Part shown: positions 1 to 10,655 of the stretch, one piece after another | Numbering within the stretch: position 1 is the first letter of the stretch | Layout: each line of letters opens with the position of its first letter | Origin: Rhodosporidiobolus odoratus | Lineage: Eukaryota > Basidiomycota > Microbotryomycetes > Sporidiobolales > Sporidiobolaceae | DNA: 64,000 nucleotides | Assembly (NCBI GenBank): GCA_034387635.1 | Contig: JAOANU010000012.1 | Location: 1-64,000, forward strand | Reading direction: 5' to 3' | Made by a program: the position numbers and the translations under genes | The notes under the pieces: model-generated | Told to the model about the DNA's origin: nothing | Seen by the model: the letters and a program-made list of their open reading frames with translations, nothing else | The model's database searches: none

Positions 1-1016
1 GCCATGAGGGGGCCATCGGGATGAGAGAGGGAGACGCGGCCGTTCTTGAGAGCACCGAAGAGGAACTCGCATGGTTGCCACCAGGGAGAGTAGGGCGGGG
101 TACAAAGGACACGCATCTCTGTGGAAGTGGAAAAGATGCGTTAATGTACGAAAGAAGGTAAGCGAGAGAAAGGAAAGTGCGGTGGTCCTCAATGGCCTGC
201 AAAACTTCGCGATTCTTGTGGGTTGATGCATTGTCCCAGAGAATGACGCTATTTTCGAGTGGGTAAGGGTTCGATGCGGGGAACTGTTGAAGGCTGCGGG
301 CATAAGGAAGGAATGGAAAAAAATCAGAAAAAAGGACGAGGACTCACAACAACCGCTTCCAGAACATCCTCGATGAGCCTCTGTGCTGTGTAGCTACCCT
401 CAATGACAGGCACACCAAGTAGTTCCTCGTGGCTCATGACTCCCACAGCCGAGAGCGAGTAAGAGTGGCGGAAGAGGACCCTTCCGATAGCCCGCATACC
501 CCGCTTTGCCCAGCCATACAGGCTGTTCTCTGATCGCGGGTCAATGTGCGTCTCGTCGATTGCGACGATCTGCTCGGGTGTGTACTGGGTGCGCTCGAAA
601 AGAAAGTTCGCTTCTTGCTCCGGCTTTGCCTCGTTTGCCCGCTTCTCCAGTCGTTTGTACGACATTCCGGCGCGATGGAGGTAGAGGTAGACGGCGCGAG
701 AGCTGATGTACTTTCCGGTGGTAAGGAGGCAGTGGTAGGCAAGCGTGTTGGCGGAGAGCGACGGGTGCTGAGAGTGAAGCGAGATGAGCCAATCAGCTTG
801 CTCACGAGAGAGGCGGCGAGGGCGGCCACGAGGAAGACGTTCTGTTGCTGGGCGATGTCCGGTACCGCTGCACTCGACTTGTGCGGCCCAGCGATATTAC
901 GAAGAACGCGAGCCGAATCCGAGAAGTTCGTCCTTGAGCTTCGCGACCGAGGTACCGCCGACCTTGCGGAGGCCGGCAAGAGTGGCGATCTGGCTTGAGT
1001 ACTTCTTGTAGGCCAT
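1..1016 (-). mobile_element. Tc1/mariner-like DDE transposase, 3' end beyond window
   Basis: Cut-and-paste DNA transposase read from an ATG at 1016 down to the window edge. The N-terminal part looks like a helix-turn-helix region (Arg/Pro-rich linker, then a stretch ending AGMSYKRLEKRA near 640-670). The first catalytic Asp lies in AIDETHIDPR near 535-560. An intron of about 60 nt (GTGAGT donor near 348, acceptor CAACAG near 285) leads to the second Asp in WDNASTHKN near 215-237. The Glu lies in PPYSPWWQPCEFLFG near 55-90. If a GC-donor intron is removed between the last two, the spacing becomes D34E, the mariner/Tc1 type. Codon 40 is TAA (897-899). A 33-nt GTAATA...GTGCAG segment would remove it in frame but is very short for an intron. 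No terminal inverted repeat can be tested because the other end is outside. Either a recent relic or a working copy with unusual splicing. Confidence 0.8.
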
Positions 1017-1324
1017 CTAGAGTATTTTTGAGCCGAACGAGCGAGGTGAAGGGAGAATACAAGAGGGAGGAGGAAGTGGGGGAACGACTCGAGGCTGATT
1101 TGCTTCTCTCTCGCTCGAGACAGGCTAAAACTTCTTACAGGTATGCTAGACAACTCTACGGTACTCCCTAGCGCGCTAGAACTCCTTTCTGAGGTGTGCT
1201 GACTGAGTTGAAGAGAGAGTCACCCGCTTCCCCCCAGTCCCAAGGTATTGTGCGCCAGCAATGATACCATTCTCCGCCCTCGAAGCAGTCACAAGACCCA
1301 ATCCAGTACAGCCAGACTGACGAC
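1017..1324. other. Intergenic, transposase to ICln gene
   Basis: About 300 bp between divergent genes. It should hold the ICln promoter and the 5' flank of the transposon. I see no recognisable gene, clear TATA box or direct target-site duplication. Confidence 0.5.
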
Positions 1325-2324
1325 ATGACCTTGACTCTGCTCACTGCACCACCGCAAGCTCTCACCGCTGAGGAATTGGCCAACATCTCTTCCTCGACTC
1401 CATCAACCTTTGAAGGCATCGCTCCAATCACTCGACACCACGAACACGAACTACGAGTCAAAGTTGATCCTGCATACGAAGGCTTCACCGGAGACGACCT
1501 CGAGGGCGAGCTGTGGATCACTGAAGGGTCAGTCGGATTGCACCTTGAAATCCCCAAACTCTCCCATAGCGCCAGGTGCAGCGATCCCTCGCACGTGCAA
1601 GCACCGACAGGCACTCATGCTAGCCACCGACCTACCTTGCGCGCCCTAGATAGCCACACTGACTCGATGCATCTCCACAGCGCCCTCTCTTTCTACTCTT
1701 CCGCCGCGTCGACTGGCCTTTCTATCCCTTATAGCCACGTCACCCTACACGCCATCTCTCGCACCTCCGCTCCTTCAACGACCGCAACTGCGGACGCCCC
1801 CGCTCAACCCTGCATCTACATTCAGTTTGAAGAGACGGAAAATGCTGAGGAAAGCGACGACTACGATTGGAGCGGCAGCAGGGAGATGTGGCTCACTCCC
1901 AAGGATGCCGAGAGCAGTGAGTAAACCGAACTCCGCTACTGATGTTGTGCCCTGCTGACCGAGATGACGATTCACAGTCGAAAGGATATTTTCGACCCTT
2001 TCCTACTGCGCCTCACTGCACCCGACCACCTCGTCTTCCGCTCCTGGGGTACTCTCCGGCGGCGCCAACGGCAACGGCGAGTCCGACTCGCACTTCAACG
2101 ACCCTTCCGCCGCTCTTTTCGCCTCCATGGGTCTCGACCCGGACTCGATGGTGTACGCGGGGGCCGACGGCGAACTCGCGGGACCGGGCTTGGCAGCGCT
2201 GCAACGCGAAAACGGGACGGACGGTCAGTGGGAAGATGTCGAGGCAGAGCAAGAACAGCCGGAAACGGGACGGCAGCGGAGCGACTTTGTCAACCCTGGA
2301 AGGGCACGGGGAGCGCCGTACTGA
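1325..2324 (+). CDS. ICln/Lot5-type chloride conductance regulator homologue
   Basis: Member of the pICln (CLNS1A) family. The animal protein is an Sm-protein chaperone in the methylosome and was first described as a volume-regulated chloride conductance regulator. Three exons: 1325-1527, 1681-1916, 1978-2324 (261 aa). The joined product has the family pattern: a strand-rich start with ELWITEG, then GLSIPYSHVTLHAISR, an acidic stretch with EESDDYDW and MWLTP, and the helix SIERIFSTLSYCASLHP, which matches the ALHP-type end of the PH-like domain. The tail is acidic and Gly/Asn-rich. Both introns have GT donors and CAG acceptors and join in frame. The start is the first ATG of exon 1. Family assignment is firm; the role in this organism is inferred. 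Confidence 0.82.
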
Positions 2325-2705
2325 GCCACGGGCGGCTCGACAAAGAGCAGCGGATCCGGTAAACTTCCCAGGCTGCTCCGAGTCGGACTGCGGGAATCGA
2401 GGCGGACCCGGTGAGTCCGAAAGCGTCGCTCAATTCGCATGCAACGCGCTTATGCTGCCCCCGGTAGATACGCCTGGCGCTACTGCTGCGCTACTGCTCT
2501 CGTTATACATCGTAAAGTTCGCAAGAGGGTGCCCTACACCCTCGGTGTCAGTGTTCCTGGAGTGCTTTTCCAGCCCGCCAAACCGTCCTCTACGCTCTGT
2601 GGCTTTCGCTGCTATCAATCAAGCACTAAGACCACAGATCTCGCACTCAGTGTTGTACACGCCCGCCACGCCGCGTGTAAACCGCTACCACCGCTAAGCT
2701 CTCAG
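2325..2705. other. Gene-less stretch before duplicated block
   Basis: About 380 bp downstream of the ICln gene. Open frames exist but match nothing I recognise. It presumably holds the ICln 3' UTR and the insertion boundary of the duplicated block. Confidence 0.4.
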
Positions 2706-2945
2706 CGCACCCTCCCCGTTTCCGACAACCCCTTCTCTCAGCGCGTCAACGCCATCGCCGCCAAATGTCGTGAAGCCCGTCGAAGACCGTACTATGCTCA
2801 CCTCTATGTGGGCAAGGGGGATGGCGAACCGGCGCTGAGGCAGCGGGCCCTGAGCTGTCTGATCGAGGACCGCATTGACGCGCTTCCGAGTTACCAGCAA
2901 TGCTTAGGTCAGCACAGAGACGCTGTCAAGGACAAGTCGTTCTGA
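2706..2945 (+). pseudogene. Copy of the last SEC24 exon
   Basis: 240 nt, exactly the length of SEC24 exon 13 (9730-9969), with no indels and the same stop position. It encodes 79 residues starting RTLPVSDNPFSQ and ending DKSF. About 14 residues differ from the intact gene, and two conserved tryptophans are changed (one to Arg, one to Cys), as expected without selection. The other twelve SEC24 exons are absent. The frame stays open upstream to about 2439, but nothing there resembles SEC24. Confidence 0.8.
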
Positions 2946-3645
2946 TCGACGCATTCGTCGGAGCCGGGGGAGCCGGGGGAGGTGGGGCGTAGCGGGAGGT
3001 GCGGACTTTAGCGGATGGAGGATGTTCAGGAGAACGGGGGAAGAATCCGCTCGAAACAGCAGGCTCAAAGCCGTCTCTGCTTCTACACTTTTTATACCTT
3101 CTTGTCTAAGTTGTTCTTGTCGGTTCGTTGCTGCCCTGCTTTGGCAGATATCCCTTCTCTGCAACAGAGAGTACTTGAAAAGTTCTTCTTCTCGCTGCGA
3201 GCCTTCAATCTCGAACGGACTAGCTTGCATTCGGCAGCACAACTATACTTCCTTTCATACGGAGCGCTGCTGTGTACCTTCCTCGTCAATCAGCGGCAGG
3301 TATGAAGACCCAGCGCCCCTGAAGGTCGAGGCTCTTTCACGTCGCTCGCGTTGGTCATCGGCTGTCTCCGGCTTCCCTTCTCTCGTCATCCTCCGCTAGT
3401 ATTCTCAAGCGATACTGCAGTCGAGCTGCATAGTAGATCAACACAGGTGAGCGACTCTGGCCAGCTGCTGATCGACGGGAGGACTACTGACTCTTTCCTC
3501 CTCGCCAAACCTTCGACGTAGTGATCTCGCGCAGATGTCGCCTCGCCTCCTCGAACCGCCATCTGAGTTCAAGTGTATTGCTCCGACTAGACGCCCAGCG
3601 CCCCGAAGCACTGCACCTGCCACGGCACCTCTCCAGACAATAGTC
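2706..3645 (+). repeat. Segmental duplication, diverged copy (A)
   Basis: This block aligns in the same orientation with 9730-10655. It contains, in order, a copy of the last SEC24 exon, the SEC24 3' flank, the spacer, and the start codon with the first tens of codons of the unknown gene at 10547. Long shared runs include the flank near 3116-3140 / 10122-10146 and the stretch near 3465-3485 / 10474-10494. Small indels and many substitutions show that the copy is old. The right end fades just before the FMT stop codon, the left end is exactly at an exon start. Identity is roughly four fifths by eye. Confidence 0.85.
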
Positions 3646-3939
3646 GCCTTGCTCGGGCGAATGACCCCTGCGAGGCATGCTCTCCGCGTTCTGCCCCCCG
3701 TCGAGGCCATCCCACATGCCTTCCAATCATTCGAAGACGACTCCCTGTTCCTTAGCCCATTTTCCGAGACTGTTGTACCACTCCCGAGCCTTGACCCATT
3801 TCCCTCCTTCCCGCTTGACCTCCGCAATGACAAGCCCCGCTTCAGCGTCTCGACACCTGACGACGACGTTCCCTGTCGCTCGATCGAGTTCGGCGGTTCC
3901 TGGGTCGGAGTAGGTGAGAATCCGGGAGAGGGGGACTAA
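3535..3939 (+). other. Chimeric open frame: copied gene start joined to FMT antisense
   Basis: The copied start codon of the neighbour of SEC24 (MSPRLLEPPSEFK, compare MSPLLLVLPAAFK at 10547) opens a 134-codon frame. Its second half runs antisense through the last exon of the FMT gene. The copied promoter lies upstream, so it could be transcribed, but the frame is probably a by-product of the duplication. There is no evidence for a working protein. Confidence 0.3.
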
Positions 3940-5539
3940 GGTAGGTGAGGTGCGAAGCTGGATACTCTGCGGTTTGGTGGGTACGGTTCGGGATGGAATG
4001 GCGGGTAGAAGCTGTGTAGACCAGAGATCGTGCTGAAGAGCAAACCGGCGAGGTTAGTAGGAAGGTACAGCATCTCGTCGCGATAGAAACAAGACAAGGA
4101 GCGTGCAGAGACACGATGACAACGTGCGACATACCTGGTGGCCGAAGGCTCGTGTGAACCGTGCAAGCTCGGTCGCAGGCTTTTCTGACCAGCGCGCACG
4201 TGTCGTTGCTTTCGTTATCTTCGGTGCGAGGGTCGCCAGACTCGAGTCTTGCGGGTGTGCGTTAGCCTGGTGGCGAGGAGAGGCCATCGGCGGCATAGAG
4301 AGACGGGGTACCGGATGTTTTGACATGAAGCGATTCCGGTGTGGTCAAGGGTGAAGGGGCGCGGGTGGTGAGCGAGCATGAGGGCGAAGCAACAAAGGAG
4401 GGAAAGATCAGCGTGCAGATCGGGGACCGCAATCAAGACGGGTCACCTCGAGTGGGACGAGGAATGATAGCAAGCGCACGGGCGAGGAAGAAGCAGCGGA
4501 CCTGATGAGCTGCCAAATCCCTCAAAACCGAAACGAGTAGGTCACCGCCTTCTCGGGCAAGGAGCGGTTCGAGTTGTCTAAAGTCGCGGTTAGGCTGCAC
4601 TGACTGCAGCGGGACGAAGCAGTCAGACGTGATACTTCAAACAGGATGCGCCGGCTTACCACCTGCTTCTGCCCGAGGATCCTTCCTTGATCAAACTTGC
4701 CCCGACTCAGCTCTTGCACCGAAACGCCCATACCTGCTCCGCCTTCGTCAGCGTCGCCATTCGCGATGCTGTACTGTATGGGGGAAGAGCCGCGGTACTT
4801 GGGTAGCATAGAAGGGTGGACGTTGAAGGTGTTTAGAGGGAGAAAAGAAGAAAGCAACGAGTTCGGGATGAGATGCCCAAACGAGGCCGTTACGAGGAGA
4901 TTGTGCGGCGACGGTGTTGCAGCTGAAGTGGTTGAGCTGCGGAAACGGAAAGGTGGTGGGGGCTGCCAACCGCGCAACAGGGAGGAAGTAACAAAGAAGG
5001 CATGAAATGTAAGTCAAGGTCTGCCAAGCTATACGCTGATCCAGCGTACCTTCCAGCCTTTCAGCAGAGTATCTCTAGGGAGAGGTAGACAGTTTATATC
5101 GAGGTCGCTGCACAATTCTCGGATCGGAGCTGCAAACGAGCGAGAAGAGATGAGCGAACGAGCGGGATATGGACCGCGACAATGAGGCATACGGCGGTAG
5201 ACTTCCAGAGACCGACGTCCTGTGGATCTATCAGGCATGGTGACGACGGTGAGAGAGTGGATGAGGCCTGGAGAGCAGAAGAGCGTCAAGCCAAGCGAGA
5301 GAAACCTGAGAGTGAAAAAAAACGAAAGACGGACCTTGTCTCGCCTCGTACAGCTTGGCCAGTACCTCGCAGCTGAAGCGGTCTGCTCCGAGGAAGAGGA
5401 CGTTGTAGGGTGGAGCTGGTACGAGATTGAGAGCAGGCGACTGAGGAGTTGATGTCGAGTAAAAGTGGGAAATGGAGGGCAGGCGACAGCGTTTGACTGG
5501 ACGGCCCAGATGAGCCGGTAGAGTGAATCGGAGAATCAT
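3727..5539 (-). CDS. FMT1: Methionyl-tRNA formyltransferase, mitochondrial
   Basis: Transfers a formyl group from 10-formyltetrahydrofolate to initiator Met-tRNA in mitochondria. Seven exons: 5539-5335, 5267-5193, 5129-5050, 4962-4660, 4603-4502, 4266-4135, 4032-3727 (about 400 aa; exon 4 could end at 4663). Family marks: YNVLFLGADRFSCEV at the Rossmann start; TVVTMPDR; LLVTASFGHLIPNSLL; NVHPSMLPKYRGSSPI, the catalytic Asn-His region; then GVSVQELSRGKFDQG. The C-terminal domain is recognisable from the ARFTRAFG helix onward and ends VKAREWYNSLGKWAKEQ. The first 30 residues are rich in Arg and Ser without acid residues, which suits a mitochondrial presequence. It is divergent to SEC24, with 137 bp between the start codons. 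Confidence 0.93.
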
Positions 5540-5676
5540 TCGGTAGCCTGTTGAGAGTATCTGAGCTTATCTGATGCTGCGATGACTGCAGTCGAGTTGA
5601 GAGTTGTCTCATTCCGCTTCTCCCACAACAACCTGCAAATTACAACTAGCGCTTACTGAGCTAGTCACACTGCAAG
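5540..5676. promoter_or_regulatory. Divergent promoter FMT1 / SEC24
   Basis: Only 137 bp separate the two start codons, so both promoters and both 5' UTRs must fit in it or overlap the genes. No clear TATA box seen. Confidence 0.6.
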
Positions 5677-8600
5677 ATGGCATCACAAGCTATGCCTCAT
5701 CCACCCTTACCTCCCGGATGGCGTTCAGAGTGGTCAGTTTGCTTGATTCTCTCCACGTCTTCCCCCTCATCAACTCAGTTTATCTCATCTCTCTCTTCTT
5801 ACAGGGATCCTGCAGTGGGGAGAACCCTATTCGTCGGTTAGTCTCATCCTACCAACGCCGTCTGCCCTTGGCCCAACAGCTACGACAAGAGGGAACCGCG
5901 GTGAAAGCGGGGCGTCACGTCGTCAAACTATCCCTTGTAACCGGTTCCTCTGGTTTATGTGGGCCGCTGTGCTTCGCTTAAACGGTGCTGCGGCGGGCGA
6001 GCTCCCGGCAGGAGGCACACGCAACTCTTCACTTCGCGTTCTCATGTTTCGACGGCGCTGTTTCGCTTCTCTTTCGCCGATCTGGAAGGCTATACAGCAA
6101 GTCCCTGGTCTCTCCGGTATGCTCATACTGACCCTCTACGCCCTCTCCATACAGAAAACTCTACCGGTCGACAGCAGTACAACTTCCCAGCTACCGCTCC
6201 CCTTCCTCCACCTGGTCAACGTCCCTTCCCCGCTGCCCGACATGGTGTACACGCCTCCATCTCTGGCCCCATCACCTCTTCCCCGAATGGGTACACTCGC
6301 CAACCTCCGTCTCCCTTCCGTCAAGGCCCTCCTGCCGCCGGCGGCCGTATGCCCATTCCTCCTTACAACGGATCACCAAGCGCAACCCCCGACCCTTTCG
6401 CTCGCAACGCCCAGCCTTCGCCCACGCCTCGAGCTCAGCAGCAACCGCACCCGCCTCTAGGATCCCAGTTGCAGCCGCAGACCGTCTCCGCTACTCCCCC
6501 TCCCGCTGCCAACACTCCCGACCAGCTTGCCCCGCTTCCCGCCATCGGAGCCCGCAGGCCCGGTCGACGAGCCTACGCTCGGGATACTGCCGCTTACCTG
6601 GCTGGAGAACATACGGGCGGTCCAGGCGGAGGGGGACATGGTCATAGTCAGAGCGTATCGGGCGCCTTCTTTTCTCCCGCCGTGGCGGGAATGGGTGGGC
6701 CGGCGCCGATGGACCCTGCGGCGGGAGCGGGCGCGGGTGCAGAGCAGTTCTTCACGCCCGGCGGAGGCGATGCCTTTGCACCCGCCGGCGGAGCAAATGG
6801 TGGACCCGCTCCGGCTGCAGGAGGCGCGCCGAACATGGGAGCTGGACCAGCACCAGGTCAGCCTGGCGGTTACGGCGCAGGACAGATGGCAAGCCAGTTT
6901 GGGCAGATGAACCTGGGAGTATCGCGTCCCACGACGAATGTAGCCAACCTTAACCTCATCCAGACGCCGCTCAACCCGCTGGAGCTCTTCACGATGCCAC
7001 CGCCCGAAATCAACCTCCCGCCTAACGTGCGCGCCTTTGTTAGTCGCGCTGTCTGTATCGTTCGCTCATCCTCTTGTGTTCTGCAGGCGACTTTCTCCCA
7101 GTCTCCCACCCGCAACGCCGATCCTTCCTACCAGCGCATGACCCTCAACGCGGTTCCGACTACCAATTCGCTTCTCCAAAAATCGAAGCTTCCGCTGGCG
7201 CTAGTGCTCACGCCGTACCGTAGCTTGAAGCAGGGAGACGTGCGTTTCTTTTCCCCCTTGTTGCGATCCCCGTGGCGAAACTGAATTTTGTTCTTCTGTT
7301 TTCCCTTGCTACAATACTATTGCGCGATCCCGATCTCTCGGTCGCCTACAGGCTCCCGTCCCCGTCGTTACCGACACGGTCATCGCTCGATGCAGGCGCT
7401 GCCGAACGTACATCAACCCTTATGTGACCTTCGTCGAAGGCGGACAACGATGGAAGTGCTGCATGTGCAACCTTTCGAACGAGGTACCCCAGTCGCTCGA
7501 CTGGGACCACGAGACGAACCAACCTCTAGACCGCTACGCTCGTCATGAACTCAACTCGAGCGTGGTCGAATTCATTGCGCCGACCGAATACATGGTACGC
7601 CGTCGCCCTTGCATCTCTTTCTGCTGTCATCCTGGCTCACAGTCTCTCTTGACCAGGTCCGCGCTCCTCAAGCACCCATCTATGTCTTCGTCATCGACGT
7701 GTCGTACTCTGCCATCAGCTCCGGAATGGTCGCAACTGCGGCTCGTACTCTTCTCGAATCGCTCGACCGCTTACCCAACGCGGACGACCGTACCAAGATT
7801 GCCATTATCGGTGTCGACTCTTGCCTGCACTTCTTCACCCTCAAAGTGCGTTTCAGCTTGGCTTTTTCCAACCTTCGGGTTGCTGACGTTCTGACCCTGC
7901 AGAGCGGTATCACCGATCCCACTATGCTCGTCGTCGGCGACCTCGACGACGTTTTCCTCCCCATGCCCAATGATATTCTTGTCAACCTTGTCGAGGCCAA
8001 GGCTGGTGTCGAGAACATTCTTGGTCGGCTCAACGACATGTTCTCCGAGACGCACAACACGGGCAATGCACTTGGCGCCGGTCTGCAAGCCGCTTTCAAG
8101 CTCATTGTGCGTCCTTGTTCAGCTCGTTGCCGCGCGATCGTTCAGCTTATTCGCCCATGTCTCATCCACAGTCCAACGTCGGCGGCAAGGTCATCTGTCT
8201 CTCTGCGTCTCTGCCGAACATGGGACCTGGCGCGCTCAAGAACCGCGAGGATAGCAAGATTCTCGGCACGTCGAAAGAATCGACACTTCTCCAGGCGCAG
8301 ACGGGATGGTACAAGACTTTCGCTATCGAGTGCTCTCGAAGCCAAGTCAGCGTCGACATGTGGCTTTTCTCCTCAGCTTACACCGACGTGGCAACCCTGA
8401 GTAAGTCATATCTCCGATACATCGTGTCAGCTCCGCTAGCTCACTCATCGTATTTCTGCTCTACCACAGGTGGCCTTCCTCGATACACGGGCGGTCAGAC
8501 CTACTTCTACCCTTCCTTCAATGCTGCAAGGTCTGAAGACGCGCTCAAGTTTGCCCACGAATTCGGCACCGTCATTGCGGATGCGATCTGCTTAGAGGCG

Positions 8601-9969
8601 GTCATGCGCGTCCGTGCTTCTCGAGGTGCGCCGTTCCCATCCTTGTGACCGCGGGCTCCTTGCTGATTCCTCCGCAACTTTAGGCATTCGCATGTCTGCT
8701 TTCCACGGCAATTTCTTCGTCCGGTCCACCGATCTCCTTTCCCTCCCCGCCGTCCCGATGGACCAATCCTACGCCATCGAGATCCAGATCGAAGACCCGA
8801 TCAGTGCGCCGTTCGTCGTCTTCCAGACGGCGGTGCTGCACACCACCTCGTTCGGCGAACGGCGGATTCGCGTCGTAACCCATGCCCTTCCCACTACATC
8901 CAGCATCAGCGAGCTCTACGCCTCTGTCGATCAAGTGGCGCTGGTCACTCTTCTGGCGAACAAGGCCGTCGAGCGGAGTACTCAGAGCAAGCTCGAAGAC
9001 GCTCGGGACGCCGTCAAGAACAAGCTCGTCGAGATCCTCGGGACGTACAAGGCGACGATGACTTCTTCCGGCAGTGGCGCTAGCCCGCAACTGGTCATTA
9101 GCGAAAACATGAAGTTCTTGCCGCTACTCATGCTCGGTCTGCTGAAGAATGTAAGCCTACTACTTTGCTGTGTCCGGATCATTCGGCTCGCAGCTCACGC
9201 TTCCGCCCATTCCCTGCGCAGCCTGGTCTTCGCCACAGCACTATGATCCCTTCGGATGTCCGCGCATACGCCCAGGCGCTACTCACCACCCTCCCTTCGC
9301 AACTCCTTGTCCCCTTCCTGCACCCAGTCTTCTACTCTCTGCACAACATGCCGACCGAGGTGACATGTTCTCCCTCGTCGAGTCGGAGGCTACGTACTGA
9401 CAGACCGGCATTTGCAGTGCGGTACTATCTCGGAAGAAGGCGTCATTCTCCCTCACCCCCTACCTCTCACCTCGGAGCGGCTGGAGCGACACGGTCTCTT
9501 CCTCATGGAAGACGGGCAGAACATCTTCCTTTGGGTCGGAAGGGACGCCGTCAACCGACTCATCGAGGACGTTTTCGACTTGCCCTCTTATGCAGACTTG
9601 CGTAGCGGAAAGGTGTGTTACTCTCCGCTACTCGAGTCGGCCCATTGCCTACCGAAACGGCAAATCTGCCTCCTCTCCTTGTGTCTAACCACTCTTGCCT
9701 GTCTGCTGACTCGTATCGACCTCTCACAGCGCACCCTCCCCGTCCTCGACAACCCCTTCTCTCAGCGCGTCAACGCCATCATCGGCAAGGTTCGCGAAGC
9801 CCGTCGAGGACCGTACTATGCGCACTTGTACGTGGTCAAGGAGGATGGCGAACCGGCGCTGAGGCAGTGGGCCCTGAGCTGTCTGATCGAGGACCGCATT
9901 GAGGCGCTTCCGAGTTACCAGCAATGGCTAGGTCAGCTCAAAGACGCTGTCAACGACAAGTCCTTCTGA
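5677..9969 (+). CDS. SEC24: COPII coat cargo adaptor SEC24 with N-terminal WW-like module
   Basis: Cargo-binding half of the Sec23/Sec24 coat on ER exit vesicles. Thirteen exons: 5677-5732, 5805-5836, 6155-7026, 7087-7239, 7352-7594, 7657-7845, 7903-8106, 8172-8400, 8470-8625, 8684-9150, 9222-9359, 9418-9612, 9730-9969, giving 1057 aa. Residues about 9-45 read as a WW-like fold (PLPPGW, GRTLFV, QQYNFP) assembled from three exons, with Tyr where the second Trp is usual. Then follows a Pro/Gly/Ala-rich disordered segment to about residue 320, the zinc finger ([11 protein letters not shown] ... CCMC), the trunk ([17 protein letters not shown]), the helical part and the gelsolin domain ([19 protein letters not shown]). 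All junctions are in frame. The last exon and the 3' flank were duplicated at 2706. Confidence 0.95.
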
Positions 9970-10655
9970 TCGAGACGTTGGTCGCAGCAGGGGAGGTGGG
10001 GTGCAGCGGGAGGTGCGGACTTCAGCGGATGGAGGATGTTCAGAACTAACGAGGGAAAAATCGCTGGAAAGGCCGGTAGCCGTCTCTCTACTTCTACACT
10101 CTTTATACCTTCTCGTTAGGTTGTTCTTGTCGGTTCGTTGCTGCCCTGCTTTGGTCGATACCCTTGTCTGCAACAGAAGAATTCTTGAGAGTCTGCTCTT
10201 TCCGCTGCAAGCCGTCACTTTCGCCCGAACCGGCCTGCAATTTTGATTAGTGACGTGGCGAGACGTTCTACCGCCGTAGGGCTATGCTCTTCTCTCGCCA
10301 ATCATCGACAGGAACAGAGCGCGAGTGCCCCTGAAGGTCGAGGCTCTTTCACGTCGCTCACGTTGGTCATCGGTTGTCTCCGGCTTCCCTTTTCCGGTCA
10401 TCCTCCGCTTGCATCTTTATACAGTACTACAGTGGAGCTGCATAGTAGATCGACCCAGGTGAGAGACTCTGGCCAGCTGCTGATCGACGGGAGGACTACT
10501 GACTGTTTCCTCCTCGCCGAACCTCGTACGTAGTAATCTCGCGAAGATGTCGCCTCTCCTCCTCGTACTACCAGCCGCGTTCAAGTCGCTCAGCCTTGAA
10601 TCTGCCGGATCACCTGCACCATGGATTACCGTACCCGCCGCTGCGCCCCTTCGAT
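9730..10655 (+). repeat. Segmental duplication, source copy (B)
   Basis: The source-side copy of the block at 2706-3645. It spans the last SEC24 exon, the 3' flank and the first tens of codons of the next gene. It is taken as the source because both genes are complete here and cut off in copy A. Confidence 0.85.

Noticed and set aside
434..1153. Minus-strand 239-codon frame
   Set aside because: Shadow frame of the transposase; the catalytic motifs lie in another frame.
2439..2945. 168-codon plus frame as a gene of its own
   Set aside because: Only its last 79 codons have similarity, and that is the copied SEC24 exon. The upstream part has no support and the start is arbitrary.
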